From: Anaeromusa acidaminophila DSM 3853
GTDB taxonomy: Bacteria; Bacillota; Negativicutes; Anaeromusales; Anaeromusaceae
Assembly: GCF_000374545.1 (NCBI RefSeq)
Contig: NZ_KB894583.1
Coordinates: 62,001 to 126,000, forward strand
DNA length: 64,000 nt
Direction: 5' to 3'
The translations under genes and the position numbers were made by a program. Below the pieces are notes generated by a model that did not search any database, was not told where the DNA came from, and saw nothing but the letters and a program-made list of their open reading frames with translations. Every line of letters begins with the position of its first letter. Positions within the stretch are counted from its first letter, which is position 1. Positions 9,235 through 18,300 of the stretch are shown one piece after another.

Positions 9235-9326
9235 GCATAAGCGAAGAAGTTTCTAGTAATGGTGGTGGTGAAGCGGTATTGCAGGCGGAGGCGCAAAAAC
9301 GGTATAGAGACGAGGAGGGGTTAGAC

Positions 9327-10475
9327 ATGTTGAAAAAATGGCTTGGTATTTCATTATTGAGTATGGCTATTTTAGCCGCTGGCTGCGGCGGACCGGGAAA
9401 CTCGAAAGAAATCAAAATCGGCGGGAACCTGGAAATGACAGGTAATACGGCGAGTTATGGGCAGTCAATGGCCAACGGTATTAAATTGGCGCTGAAAGAA
9501 GTTAATGCCGCAGGGGGCGTGTTGGGAAAACAAGTAACATTTGTGGTTGCCGACAATAAATCGGAGCCATCCGAGTCTGCTAATGCCGTGACCAAATTGT
9601 TGACGCAAGATAAGGTATCCCTGGTGTTGGGCGCTGGCGCTAGTTCGAATACGATTGCCGGAGCGCAGATTGCTGTCAGCAATAAAACGCCTTTCATTAC
9701 TCCGTTTTCTACGAATCCGAAAGTAACGGTTGATAATGGCAAAGTGAATGATTTCGCTTTTCGGGCCTGTTTTATCGATCCGTTCCAAGGTACGGTGATG
9801 GCGACCTTTGCTACCCAAACGTTAAAAGCTAAAAAAGCGGCTATTTATATTGACAACAGCGCGGATTATTCGAAAGGTCTGGCGCAGTTTTTTGAAGAAA
9901 GTTTTGTAAAGGCCGGCGGTCAAATTATTGCGAAAGAGGCTTACTTGCAGAAAGACCAAGACTTTAAAGCAACGTTGACGAAATTGAAAGCGTCTAATCC
10001 GGATGTGCTCTTTGTACCTGGCTATTATGAAGATGTAGGAAAAATTATCAAACAAGCCAGAGAAATGGGGATTATGGTTCCAATTATTGGCGGTGATGGC
10101 TGGGATTCGTCCAAACTGGTAGACATTGCAGGTGCGGAAGCGTTAAATAACACCTTTTTTTCCAATCATTACGCTACCGATGACAAAAGCCCGCAGATTG
10201 TAAAATTTATTGAAGCGTACACCAAAGAATACGGCCAAGCCCCAGACGCTCCCGCTGTTTTGGGTTATGATGCGGCATATATGGCGATTGACGCCATCAA
10301 ACGCGCTAATAGCGCTGAACCTATGAAAATCCGCGATGCGTTGGCGCAAACAAAAGATCTGCAGTTAGTAACCGGAAAAATTACGCTGGATGCACAGCAT
10401 AATCCAGTGAAAAGCGCTGTGGTTATCGAATTTAAGAACGGCAAACAAACTTATAACACGACGATAAACCCATAA
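9327..10475 (+). CDS. Branched-chain amino acid-type ABC binding lipoprotein (LivJ-like)
   Basis: A 382-residue periplasmic-binding-fold type I protein for amino acid uptake. The first 20 residues form a lipoprotein signal with lipobox LAAGC, Cys20 being the expected lipidated residue. The mature part starts KIGGNLEMTGNTASYGQSM, typical of LivJ/LivK. ATG 9327 follows GAGGAGGGG. No permease or ATPase gene lies next to it, so it must feed a transporter encoded elsewhere. It is clearly paralogous to the protein at 13864-15027 (shared YLQKDQDFK, GGDGWDS, ADYSKGLA-type segments). The ligand cannot be assigned. Confidence 0.93.
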   Translation: MLKKWLGISLLSMAILAAGCGGPGNSKEIKIGGNLEMTGNTASYGQSMANGIKLALKEVNAAGGVLGKQVTFVVADNKSEPSESANAVTKLLTQDKVSLVLGAGASSNTIAGAQIAVSNKTPFITPFSTNPKVTVDNGKVNDFAFRACFIDPFQGTVMATFATQTLKAKKAAIYIDNSADYSKGLAQFFEESFVKAGGQIIAKEAYLQKDQDFKATLTKLKASNPDVLFVPGYYEDVGKIIKQAREMGIMVPIIGGDGWDSSKLVDIAGAEALNNTFFSNHYATDDKSPQIVKFIEAYTKEYGQAPDAPAVLGYDAAYMAIDAIKRANSAEPMKIRDALAQTKDLQLVTGKITLDAQHNPVKSAVVIEFKNGKQTYNTTINP

Positions 10476-10504
10476 AATACGATCTCTCAACTTATTCTAT
10501 ATAG

Positions 10505-10546
10505 AAAAAGAACAGCCGTCCGCTTTGGCGAAGGGCTGTTCTTTTT
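10505..10546. terminator. Bidirectional terminator between convergent genes
   Basis: aaaaagaacagcc pairs with ggctgttcttttt, giving A-rich and T-rich flanks on both strands. It serves both the binding-protein gene (+) and nudC (-). Confidence 0.9.
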
Positions 10547-10576
10547 CGTATGAGCATAAATGACGTAAAATATATT

Positions 10577-11389
10577 TTAGCTAAACTTGGCCAAATAAGC
10601 GTCAATCAATCTTCTGGCGATACTTTCTTGGCCGGGGAGATTCGGAGGCAGGTTGTGCGGGGAGTACCAGCCTGCGTCTAAAATTTCGTTATTATCAATG
10701 GTGATTTCGCTGGATACAGCGGTGGCGGTAAACGCAACCATTAAAGAATCGGGGAAAGGCCAAGGTTGATTGCCAAAGTAGCGGATGTCTGTGACTTCAA
10801 TACCTACTTCTTCAGCCAACTCGCGGCGCACGCATTCCTCTAAGGTTTCGCCTGGTTCTACAAAACCGGCAATGACGCTGTAACGTCCGGGGGGAAGGCG
10901 GTTGGAATGGGCCAGTAAAATTTCATCTCCTTTGGTAACAGCTACAATAATGGCCGGAGAAATTCTCGGATACGCAATATGACCGCATTGCGGGCAGCGA
11001 ACCGCCAGTTCTTCCGTCATCGGCTGCGTGGCTTGTCCGCAAGCGCCGCAAAAACGATTGTTTTTGAGCCAAGTGCGGACATGGTACGAACGGAAGGCCA
11101 AACGAAAAGCGTCGTCATCGACAAGACCATACACGCCGCGTAATTTTTGCAATGCAAAGCCAGGAGGTACGTCTTCGCTGGAGATGGTAGCGGCAAAGCA
11201 AGCGTTGGAATCAAGCGAGCCTATATATTGGGCATGCTTGGCTGACAGATAGGGGAGGTCGCTCAAGTCTTCCTGCGAAGGCAGAATAAGACCATCGGCG
11301 GTTTCTTTCATAAGGAGCTCGTCTCTGTGGAAAAGAAACCAGTAAGCATGTTCGGAGATTGTTTTTAGCTTTTCATTCATTTGATCCAT
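10577..11389 (-). CDS. nudC: NAD(+)/NADH pyrophosphatase NudC
   Basis: A 270-residue Nudix hydrolase that splits NADH (and NAD caps on RNA) into mononucleotides. It has the NudC layout: variable N-terminal domain, a four-cysteine zinc ribbon (FCGACG ... RCPQCGHIAYP, middle of the protein), the Nudix box GFVEPGETLEECVRRELAEEVG, and the NudC-specific signature QPWPFPDS after it. A Nudix box plus QPWPFP is diagnostic. The start is taken as the ATG at 11389, 9 bp after AAAGGTG; a GTG at 11401 touches that site and is less likely. Confidence 0.93.
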   Translation of the reverse strand: MDQMNEKLKTISEHAYWFLFHRDELLMKETADGLILPSQEDLSDLPYLSAKHAQYIGSLDSNACFAATISSEDVPPGFALQKLRGVYGLVDDDAFRLAFRSYHVRTWLKNNRFCGACGQATQPMTEELAVRCPQCGHIAYPRISPAIIVAVTKGDEILLAHSNRLPPGRYSVIAGFVEPGETLEECVRRELAEEVGIEVTDIRYFGNQPWPFPDSLMVAFTATAVSSEITIDNNEILDAGWYSPHNLPPNLPGQESIARRLIDAYLAKFS

Positions 11390-11632
11390 AACAGCGCACA
11401 CCTTTTATTCTTGATTTTTTCCTATTTTATTATCATAACACAAAAAAAAGAAAGCGACGAAAAAAGTGAGGCGATGGAGAGTCTTTGACAAAATGCAGGC
11501 TATAAGTCGTGCTTTTGAGGGGACCAAAGAAGTTAAGTTGATTTTTTTGTAGATTCAAGAAAATAAAATTACGATATATATCTATATGTGTATTTTCCAG
11601 AGATGTATAAAATAAAAAGACGGAGGAATGAA

Positions 11633-11839
11633 ATGACAGGAGAAGAGCTATCGTTGCGAATTCGGATGCTGCTTTTGCGCGAAGGCGGTATGACCGAAGC
11701 GCAGGCTGCGGAATTGCTAGGCGTGAGAACGCAAGATTTTCATGCCAAAATGAAGACGGGCAGTTTTTCTTATTTGGAGGTAGCAAAGCTTTTATCTGGT
11801 TTAGAGTATAAAATACGTTGGGAAAAAGAGACTACATAG
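11633..11839 (+). CDS. Small helix-turn-helix protein
   Basis: A 68-residue protein with a predicted HTH over residues about 20-50 (MTEAQAAELLGVRTQDFHAKMKTGSFSYLEVAKLL) and the C-terminal LEYKIRWEKE seen in small Xre-like phage and plasmid regulators. ATG 11633 follows CGGAGGAATGAA; the frame also extends to 11588 without a better start. It stands alone upstream of an inverted repeat at 11851 that may be its operator. Target genes are unknown. Confidence 0.7.
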   Translation: MTGEELSLRIRMLLLREGGMTEAQAAELLGVRTQDFHAKMKTGSFSYLEVAKLLSGLEYKIRWEKETT

Positions 11840-11850
11840 AATTTTGGTAT

Positions 11851-11877
11851 CAGTTCCATGATTTTTCCATGGAACTG
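11851..11877. promoter_or_regulatory. Inverted repeat, possible operator
   Basis: cagttccatg is repeated inverted as catggaactg with a 7-base spacer. No T-run follows, so it looks more like a protein-binding site than a terminator; it sits between the HTH gene and the small secreted protein gene. Confidence 0.45.
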
Positions 11878-11918
11878 TAACACTCCTTCGCTATACTGAG
11901 GCAAAGGAGTTGATGAAT

Positions 11919-12176
11919 ATGAAAAAAATCACCATGTTTTTAGTAGCGGTATTTATGGTTGTCTTGACAGGAACAGCGGCAGTTCAGGCTAACCCGGCAG
12001 CCGCTCCGGCCTGGGAGGCATTGGAAGCAGGAGATCCGCCGCCACCGCCAGATTCGGACCCGCATAAACATAGAAAACATAAAGAGGAGCCGCCTAAACC
12101 GCCGCAAGAACCTCCGCATGCAGATGCTCCTAAGGATCAACCGGATCCAGGGCGGTCGGAACAACCGCGTCCATAA
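11919..12176 (+). CDS. Small exported proline-rich protein
   Basis: An 85-residue protein with a clear signal peptide (MKKITMFLVAVFMVVLTGTAAVQA, cleavage expected near residue 24) and a mature part made almost wholly of Pro, Asp, Glu, Lys and His (PPPPPDSDPHKHRKHKEEPPKPP). The mature part looks disordered; a His/acid pattern could bind metal, which is speculation. ATG 11919 gives the best spacing to AAAGGAG; ATG 11913 and TTG 11910 are alternatives. A terminator follows closely, so it is a single-gene unit. Confidence 0.7.
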   Translation: MKKITMFLVAVFMVVLTGTAAVQANPAAAPAWEALEAGDPPPPPDSDPHKHRKHKEEPPKPPQEPPHADAPKDQPDPGRSEQPRP

Positions 12177-12191
12177 TGATCGTATATAAAG

Positions 12192-12223
12192 AAACATCCT
12201 GTCGTTGAGGCAGGATGTTTTTA
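12192..12223 (+). terminator. Intrinsic terminator
   Basis: aaacatcctg pairs with caggatgttt, followed by further T residues. Ends the small exported protein gene. Confidence 0.85.
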
Positions 12224-12272
12224 TTATGGCAAAGAAAATAGTTAAAACAAAATACGCGCAAGGAGAAGGAAA

Positions 12273-12485
12273 ATGCAAAAAGGAATTTATCGGCACTTCA
12301 AAGGCGGTAAATATGAAGTGTTAGGGGTGGCAAAACATAGTGAATCCGGTGAAGAATTAGTAGTTTACAGGGCGTTATACGGTGAAGGAGGCCTGTGGGT
12401 GCGCCCCTTGCCCATGTTTCTTGAAGAGGTGGAATGGGAGGGGAAACGGCAGCCGCGGTTTGCGCTGGAAACAAGCACAGAGTAA
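12273..12485 (+). CDS. DUF1653 family protein
   Basis: A 70-residue protein matching the DUF1653 pattern: GIYRHFKGGKYEVLGVAKHSESGEELVVYRALYG, then a Trp-containing RPLPMFLEEV. The family is common in bacteria, often as a stand-alone small beta protein, and has no established function. CAAGGAGAAGG precedes ATG 12273. It lies 61 bp upstream of the exported prephenate dehydratase on the same strand and may share its transcript. Confidence 0.88.
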   Translation: MQKGIYRHFKGGKYEVLGVAKHSESGEELVVYRALYGEGGLWVRPLPMFLEEVEWEGKRQPRFALETSTE

Positions 12486-12546
12486 GAGAAGCGTATATCT
12501 AGTGCGATTAGAACGGAGATACTGCAGACAAAGAAAGGGTGGAATT

Positions 12547-13416
12547 ATGAAACGTACTTATTGGAGCTTGCTTTTAGTTTTATGTATATGCTTGCTTGCC
12601 CAGACTGCTTGGGCCAGTGTGAGTTATCTAGGACCTGCCGGAACCTATACGGAAGAAGCTACCATTCAATTTTTTGGCGCGCAGGAAGAAATGACACCGG
12701 TGAAAACAGTGGCGGAATCCCTGGCCTTGCTAAAAGCTGGTACATGCGCTTACGCAGTAGTGCCGGTGGAAAATACCATCGGAGGTCCAGTGTATCCGTA
12801 TGTAGACGCGGTATTAACGGATGCTGATTTCGCTATAGTGGGCGAGGTAAATTTGCCGATTCGGCAGACGCTGCTGGGGCTGCCAGGAACCTCTCTGCAG
12901 CAAGTGAAGACGGTTCTGTCTCATCCGCAGGGGATTGCCCAGAGTAAGGCTTGGTTGAAGGCCAACTTGCCGGAGGCTAAGGTGGCGGAAGTAAGCAGCA
13001 CCGCCGAAGGGGCTAAAAAAGTAGCCGAAGCGCAAGATCCTTCTGTGGCGGCGATTGCCGCTTCGCGCACTGCTGATGTGTATCATCTGGATATTCTAGC
13101 GCGTGATTTGCAATACACGGATACAAATGTGACCCGTTTTTGGGTTGTGGCGCTTAAAGGGAAAGCACTGCCTGCAGGAAAAAAAGGAGCCTTGGAGCTG
13201 CGCGGTTCTGCTGCTGATCTAGGAAAACTTTTGGTACGGTTAGAGAATGCGGGTTACCAAGCTGAGTTTGTACATGACAGGCCCTTGAAAACCAAGTTGG
13301 GAGAATATTTATTTGTGCTGGAGGTGAAAGCGGTTCAGACGAAGACGACCTTAGCGCAGGCTGTGCGGGGAACTGGCGGACAAGTACGAATTTTAGGCAC
13401 ATATGACGAAAAATAG
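12547..13416 (+). CDS. Prephenate dehydratase with ACT domain and an N-terminal signal peptide
   Basis: A 289-residue PheA-type dehydratase, which turns prephenate into phenylpyruvate on the route to phenylalanine. The catalytic domain spans residues about 25-205: SYLGPAGTYTEEA at its start, VPVENTIGG, and the TRF motif near residue 197. An ACT-like regulatory domain follows (about 210-289, with RPLKTKLGEYLFVLEV and VRILGTYDE). Unusually, the first 24 residues (KRTYWSLLLVLCICLLAQTAWA) are a classic signal peptide directly before the enzyme's normal start. ATG 12547 follows AAAGGGTGG, and no alternative start would remove the signal. Export is therefore predicted; activity outside the cytoplasm is inference. 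Confidence 0.88.
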   Translation: MKRTYWSLLLVLCICLLAQTAWASVSYLGPAGTYTEEATIQFFGAQEEMTPVKTVAESLALLKAGTCAYAVVPVENTIGGPVYPYVDAVLTDADFAIVGEVNLPIRQTLLGLPGTSLQQVKTVLSHPQGIAQSKAWLKANLPEAKVAEVSSTAEGAKKVAEAQDPSVAAIAASRTADVYHLDILARDLQYTDTNVTRFWVVALKGKALPAGKKGALELRGSAADLGKLLVRLENAGYQAEFVHDRPLKTKLGEYLFVLEVKAVQTKTTLAQAVRGTGGQVRILGTYDEK

Positions 13417-13454
13417 AAATGAGAGTACTAAACAACAAAATTTATGACAAAGAC

Positions 13455-13483
13455 TTGACAAAAAATAGACAGGTTAGTATAAT
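13455..13483 (+). promoter_or_regulatory. Consensus sigma-A promoter of the riboswitch unit
   Basis: TTGACA and TATAAT, both perfect, are separated by 17 bp. Transcription would start near 13490 and run through the glycine riboswitch below. Confidence 0.85.
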
Positions 13484-13580
13484 CTAGACAATGTATTGAA
13501 AATTTAATACTCGTGTCCGTGTGAAGTTTGCGGGAGAAAGCAGTTTTGTTAGAAAATTCGCCAAACCGTAAATGGATGGA

Positions 13581-13708
13581 ACTCTGGAGAGCCCCTGCAG
13601 CAGCAGGGCGCCGAAGGGGCAAGTCGGCCGATTGCGACCGATGAAACTCTCAGGCAAAAGGACAGAGCCATAAGTGCATTTTTTTGGGGAACTAAAAATC
13701 TGCAACTT
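13581..13708 (+). ncRNA. Glycine riboswitch (single aptamer with 3' ghost stem)
   Basis: The stretch has the conserved glycine-aptamer pieces in order: ctctggagagcc, ggcgccgaaggggcaag, and aactctcaggcaaaaggacagag, with ctctg (13582-13586) and cagag (13663-13667) closing the P1 stem. Only one aptamer is present. Directly 3' of it, aagtgca (13672-13678) can pair with tgcaactt (13701-13708), as in the ghost stem of type-1 singlets. An intrinsic terminator follows at 13721, so control is probably by transcription termination. The regulated gene is an amino-acid-binding lipoprotein. Confidence 0.92.
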
Positions 13709-13720
13709 TGTGTGCTTTTC

Positions 13721-13752
13721 AGAGTCAAACGAGATGTTTGGCTCTTTTTCTT
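13721..13752 (+). terminator. Riboswitch expression-platform terminator
   Basis: agagtcaaac pairs over 10 bp with gtttggctct, followed by a T-rich run. It lies between the aptamer and the coding region, 110 bp before the start codon, as expected of an attenuator. Confidence 0.85.
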
Positions 13753-13863
13753 TTGGGAGAGCCGGAGAAGTCTGTTTTGCAGTGTCGCAAAAACGCTGAT
13801 GAAATAGGAATAAGCATAGGAACGGCTGAAGAAATCAGTGGTTTCGAGAGGGAGAGATGGTTT

Positions 13864-15027
13864 GTGAAGAACAAGGGAATCAAATGGATGGCCATAGTGA
13901 TGGCGGTACTCATGGTAGGTTTGGTCGCCGGCTGTGGCGATTCTAATTCCAAAGACGTTAAAATCGGTTTGTTAAATGAGATGACAGGCGGCAATGCCAC
14001 GTTGGGAACTTCCATTACCAACGGCGCTAAATTGGCCATCAAAGAAGCGAATGCTAAAGGCGGCGTTTTAGGCAAACAGATTCAAGGGATTGTTGCAGAT
14101 AATAAAAGTGAAGCCTCTGAGTCGGCTAATGCGATGACGAAATTGGCTTCGCAGGATAAAGTGGTCGCTGTGACCGGTACCTTCTCCAGCTCAAGCGCTA
14201 TTGCGGCTTCGAGCGTGGCGGAAGCTTCTAAAGTACCGTATCTGGCAGTCGGCGCTACGAACCCCAAAGTAACGGTAGATGAAAAAAGCGGCAAAGTGAA
14301 GCAATATACCTACCGCATGTGTTTTATCGACCCCTTCCAGGGAACTGTGGGCGCTAATTTTGCGTTGAACACGTTGAAAGTAAAAAGCGCCATTATGCTG
14401 ATCGACAACAGCAGCGATTACAGCAAAGGTCTGGCTGCTTTCTTTAAAGACGCCTTTACCAAAGGCGGCGGCAACATTCTGGCGGAAGAGTCCTATTTGC
14501 AGAAAGACCAGGATTTCAAAACCATTTTGACCAAGATTAAATCCTTGAATGCGGAAGTTATCTATGTGCCTGGTTACTATGAAGAAGTGGGTAAAATTGT
14601 TAAACAGGCTCGGGAACTTGGCATTACGGCTCCGATCCTTGGCGGCGACGGCTGGGATTCGCCTAAATTGGTAGAATTGGGTACTGCCGAAGCGCTGAAT
14701 AACACATATTTCACCAATCATTATTCTGTGGAAGATACTTCTCCGGCTTGCAAAACCTTTGTAGAAGCCTATAAAAAGGAATATGGCCAGATGCCGGATG
14801 CAATGGCTGTTCTCGGTTATGACGCAGCTAACGCTCTGATTGATGCGATTAAACGCGCCAATAGCTTAGAGCCGGATAAAATCCGCGCTGCCTTGGCTGA
14901 AACGAAAGACTTCCCGGCTATTACCGGCTCTACTACCTTGAATGCTACGCATGACGCGGTGAAGAGCGCAGTTATTATTGAAATGAAAGACGGCAAGCAA
15001 GTATTTAAAGCCAGCGTGAAGCCTTAA
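13864..15027 (+). CDS. LivJ-like ABC binding lipoprotein under glycine riboswitch control
   Basis: A 387-residue amino acid-binding protein of the branched-chain amino acid type. The lipobox is LVAGC with the lipidated Cys at residue 24; the mature part opens KIGLLNEMTGGNATLGTSI. The GTG at 13864 is chosen for its spacing to AGGGAGAG; ATG 13885 would shorten the signal. It is a close paralogue of the protein at 9327-10475. No membrane or ATPase subunits are encoded nearby. The leader's glycine riboswitch suggests that the transporter handles glycine or is tuned to glycine supply, although this family more often binds branched-chain or other amino acids. Confidence 0.93.
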   Translation: MKNKGIKWMAIVMAVLMVGLVAGCGDSNSKDVKIGLLNEMTGGNATLGTSITNGAKLAIKEANAKGGVLGKQIQGIVADNKSEASESANAMTKLASQDKVVAVTGTFSSSSAIAASSVAEASKVPYLAVGATNPKVTVDEKSGKVKQYTYRMCFIDPFQGTVGANFALNTLKVKSAIMLIDNSSDYSKGLAAFFKDAFTKGGGNILAEESYLQKDQDFKTILTKIKSLNAEVIYVPGYYEEVGKIVKQARELGITAPILGGDGWDSPKLVELGTAEALNNTYFTNHYSVEDTSPACKTFVEAYKKEYGQMPDAMAVLGYDAANALIDAIKRANSLEPDKIRAALAETKDFPAITGSTTLNATHDAVKSAVIIEMKDGKQVFKASVKP

Positions 15028-15051
15028 AAAATAAAGAACTGGCTGGTTTTA

Positions 15052-15100
15052 GAAGAGCTGTCTGCCAAGGTTAAAACCTTTGGCGGACAGCTCTTCTTGT
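15052..15100 (+). terminator. Terminator-like hairpin
   Basis: gaagagctgtctgccaagg pairs with cctttggcggacagctcttc. The stem is long but the following T-run is short (ttcttgt). Confidence 0.75.
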
Positions 15101-15393
15101 ATGTTTATACAAGGAATACAATGTGCCTTTGGAAAAAGCAAGGCGGCAAGACTAGAATCCTAGGAAATGAAAGAAAAAGTAGTCCTTTATTCCTGAATTG
15201 TTAGTGCGAATCTAAAAAATAACATACAAAAAATATGCAAGTAGGAATTTTGCAAAAAAGAGAGAATTCCACTATGTGGAATAAAATAAATAAATAAAAA
15301 ACAAAGAAATAGATAAAATAAGGGCGAAGCAAAGACGCTTGTGCTAAGGCGTTGCAGATATACTAAAGAGACTTTGCAAAGAGGAGGAGCCGC
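15101..15393. other. AT-rich gene-free leader region
   Basis: No supported gene, riboswitch or repeat was seen. The stretch is clearly more AT-rich than its neighbours, especially 15180-15330, and probably holds the promoter of the GGDEF-EAL gene; a good ribosome binding site (AGAGGAGGAG) is at its end. Confidence 0.5.
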
Positions 15394-18300
15394 ATGACAA
15401 TATTTGGCACAATTCGCAGCCAACTCGTTTTGTTTACCTCAGTTATTGTCGTATTGACGCTGGCTTCCACTTTGTATTTGAGCTACTATTTTATGGCCGA
15501 AGAGTATGAGAGCACTATGCAGCAGACCAATTATCAAATGGCTCATAGCTTGGCCGATAATATTGGGTTGTTTATGCAAAATGCCTATAATGTTAACTCT
15601 TTATTGGCAAAATCTCCAACGGTGCTTGACGGGAATAGGGAAAAGCAGAAGCAGCTGCTCCAAGAAACGACAAGACAGTATCCGTTTTTCCAGCTTTTGG
15701 CGGTGACAAGTCTGGAAGGAGAGCAACTGGCTCGTTCGAGCGGACCGTCGGCGAATCGAGCGGAACGGCCATGGTTTAAAAAATTTATGGCGCAAAAACA
15801 GCCCTATGTGTCGGACACGTATTACTCGTTAACGACCGAGGCGCCCATTACCACTATTGTGCACGGCATTTCTCAGGACGGGCAATTGCGAGCGATTTTA
15901 ATGGCGGACATAGAAGTGTCTAAACTGCAAGATTTAGTGGAGTCCTTCAATTCCGGCGCGGGCAGCTACGCCTATCTTTTGGACGGAAACGGCGGAGTAA
16001 TTGCTCACCCGGATCGGCGGCAGGTGAATGAACTCTACAATTATCGGACGCAGCGCAAATCAGAGCTGGTACGAGATGGTACCGGGAGACTGATTACAGA
16101 CGCAAAAAATAATGAGGTTGTGAGTGAAGAATCCTTTGTACTGCCTGCGGGCTTAGAAAGCATTGTGAACACAGTATTGCAAGGGGAAAGCGGCGTAGCT
16201 TCTTATGAGGAAAAAGATGGAGACGAATATCTCTGTGCGTATCGCAGCATTCCCATGCCTGGCTTATCAGCTCCGTGGAGTTTGATTGTAGTTCAGAAGA
16301 AAAGCGCCGCCATGGCGTTTATCAAAGATGTATCTCTCAGAAACTTGCTCCTCGGAAGCTGGGTGTTGCTTCTTTCTTTGTGGCTTACCTGGTGGCTTGC
16401 AAGAAAGTTTAGCCGTCCGATTAAAAAGTTGGTTGAGGCGACAAGGCAAGTTAGCGGCGGGGACTTATCGGTGCGTCTGCCGGTACATAAAGGAAACGAA
16501 TTGGGAGAAATGGCGGGGAATTTTAACCGCATGATTGATTCGTTGGCGCAGTATCAGGGGCAGCTGGAAGTGTTGGTAGAACGGCGTACTCAGGACTTAG
16601 GGGCGGCCAACCAAGAACTTTTGGCCATGAACGAAGAGGCTCTTGAACATAATGAGCGTCTGGCGCTGTTAAATGACAGCTTAGCAGAGGAAGTGGCGGT
16701 GCGTAAAAAGGCGGAAGAAGAGGTGCTGCGGCGGGAGCGGCAATACCGAGCGGTGACGGCCCTTTTAACTCGGCCTTTAACAGACGTGCAAGAACTGTTT
16801 GAAGTTATATTGGATAACGCTATGTACTTGGTAGATTCGCCGGACGGTTATATTTCTCTTTATGAAGAAAAAACGCCGGGCTTTCGCATGTGTCATAGCC
16901 GAGGTGCATACTTGCCATTTCTCCATGAGGTTCAGCCCTTAGCAACCGGCATGGAAGGCTTGGTGCATGATCAGAAAGAATTGCTGTATGTTCCGGATTA
17001 TGCCTCATTTACCGGTCGAGTGGACGACCCGCGACTGATGGATTTGAAAAGCGTGATCATGCTGCCGCTGATTCAAGACGGAGAAGTACGAGGGGTTTTG
17101 ACAATCAGTTGGCGGCAGGAGCATATTGTACATAAGGAAGATGTGGCAACGCTGCAGCAATTTGCAGATTTGGCATTGGTAGCGTTAGAACGCTTAAAGG
17201 TGCAGGAGAAAATGCATCGGTTGGCTTATTTTGACGGGCTGACAGGTCTGCCGAATCGAGAAAATCTCAAAGAAAAGCTGACCCAGTGCCTCTTGGAAGA
17301 ACCTCAAATGGGAGCGCTCTTTTTCATCGATATGGATGAACTGAAAGATATTAATGATCATTTTGGACATTCTATTGGTGATGAAGTGATCTGCGCTGCC
17401 AGCCGCCAAGTATATGAGGCATTGAAGAGAGATTGCTACATAGCGCGTATTGGCGGCGATGAATTTGTGGCGGTCGTTCCTGGGGCCAATATGAATGCCG
17501 CGGTTAAGATGGCGGAAGACCTTGTGAGCAATCTATACCGTGATTATGAAGTGAGTACGGGTAAATTGCGTCTTTCCGCCAGTGTAGGGGTTGTTTTATA
17601 TCCTGAAGACGGAGAAAATATGGAAGAACTGCTGCGTAAAGGGGATTTGGCCATGTATGCGGCCAAACGCGCTGGGCGCAACTGCTGGTGTTTTTATGAA
17701 AGAATGCTGTTGGAACAAACCGATCAGAAAATTTGGCTGGCAGCCGGGCTGCGACAGGCGTTGGAAGCGGGCGAATTGCGGTTGTTTTATCAGCAACAGG
17801 TTCGGGTTAGTGATGGTGAAATAATCGGATTTGAGGCCTTGCTGCGCTGGATTCATCCTGAAAAGGGAGTGATTGCGCCGGACGTATTTATTCCCTTTGC
17901 AGAGCAAAGCGGGTGGATTGTGCCTATTGGCCGCTGGGTGCTGAAGGAAGCTTGCGCGTTTGCCGCTCGTTTAGCGGCGAGCGGGCGAGGGAATGTGCGG
18001 GTGGCCGTCAATATTTCGGCGCGTCAATTGATGGAATACGGCTTTGTAGAATTCGTGGACGAATGCATTGCTGAGGCTGGTATCAGTGTCAAACAATTGG
18101 AATTGGAAATCACGGAAAGCGTTTTAATTGAAGAAATGGCCGAAAATATCGAAAAGCTGTGGCGCTTGCGGGCGCATGGCCTGCTGTTGTCTCTGGATGA
18201 CTTCGGTACTGGATATTCTTCGTTGACCTATTTGAACAATCTGCCGGTTCATACGCTGAAAATTGACAAGACCTTTATTAAAACCTTGGGCGAAGACGGC

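Noticed and set aside
13501-13580. A second glycine aptamer (tandem riboswitch)
   Set aside because: The conserved ggagag and gccgaagg pieces occur only once; neither flank carries another aptamer core.
15300-15393. Cyclic-di-GMP riboswitch in front of the GGDEF-EAL gene
   Set aside because: Only a small acgc/gcgt stem is present; the conserved aptamer sequences are absent.
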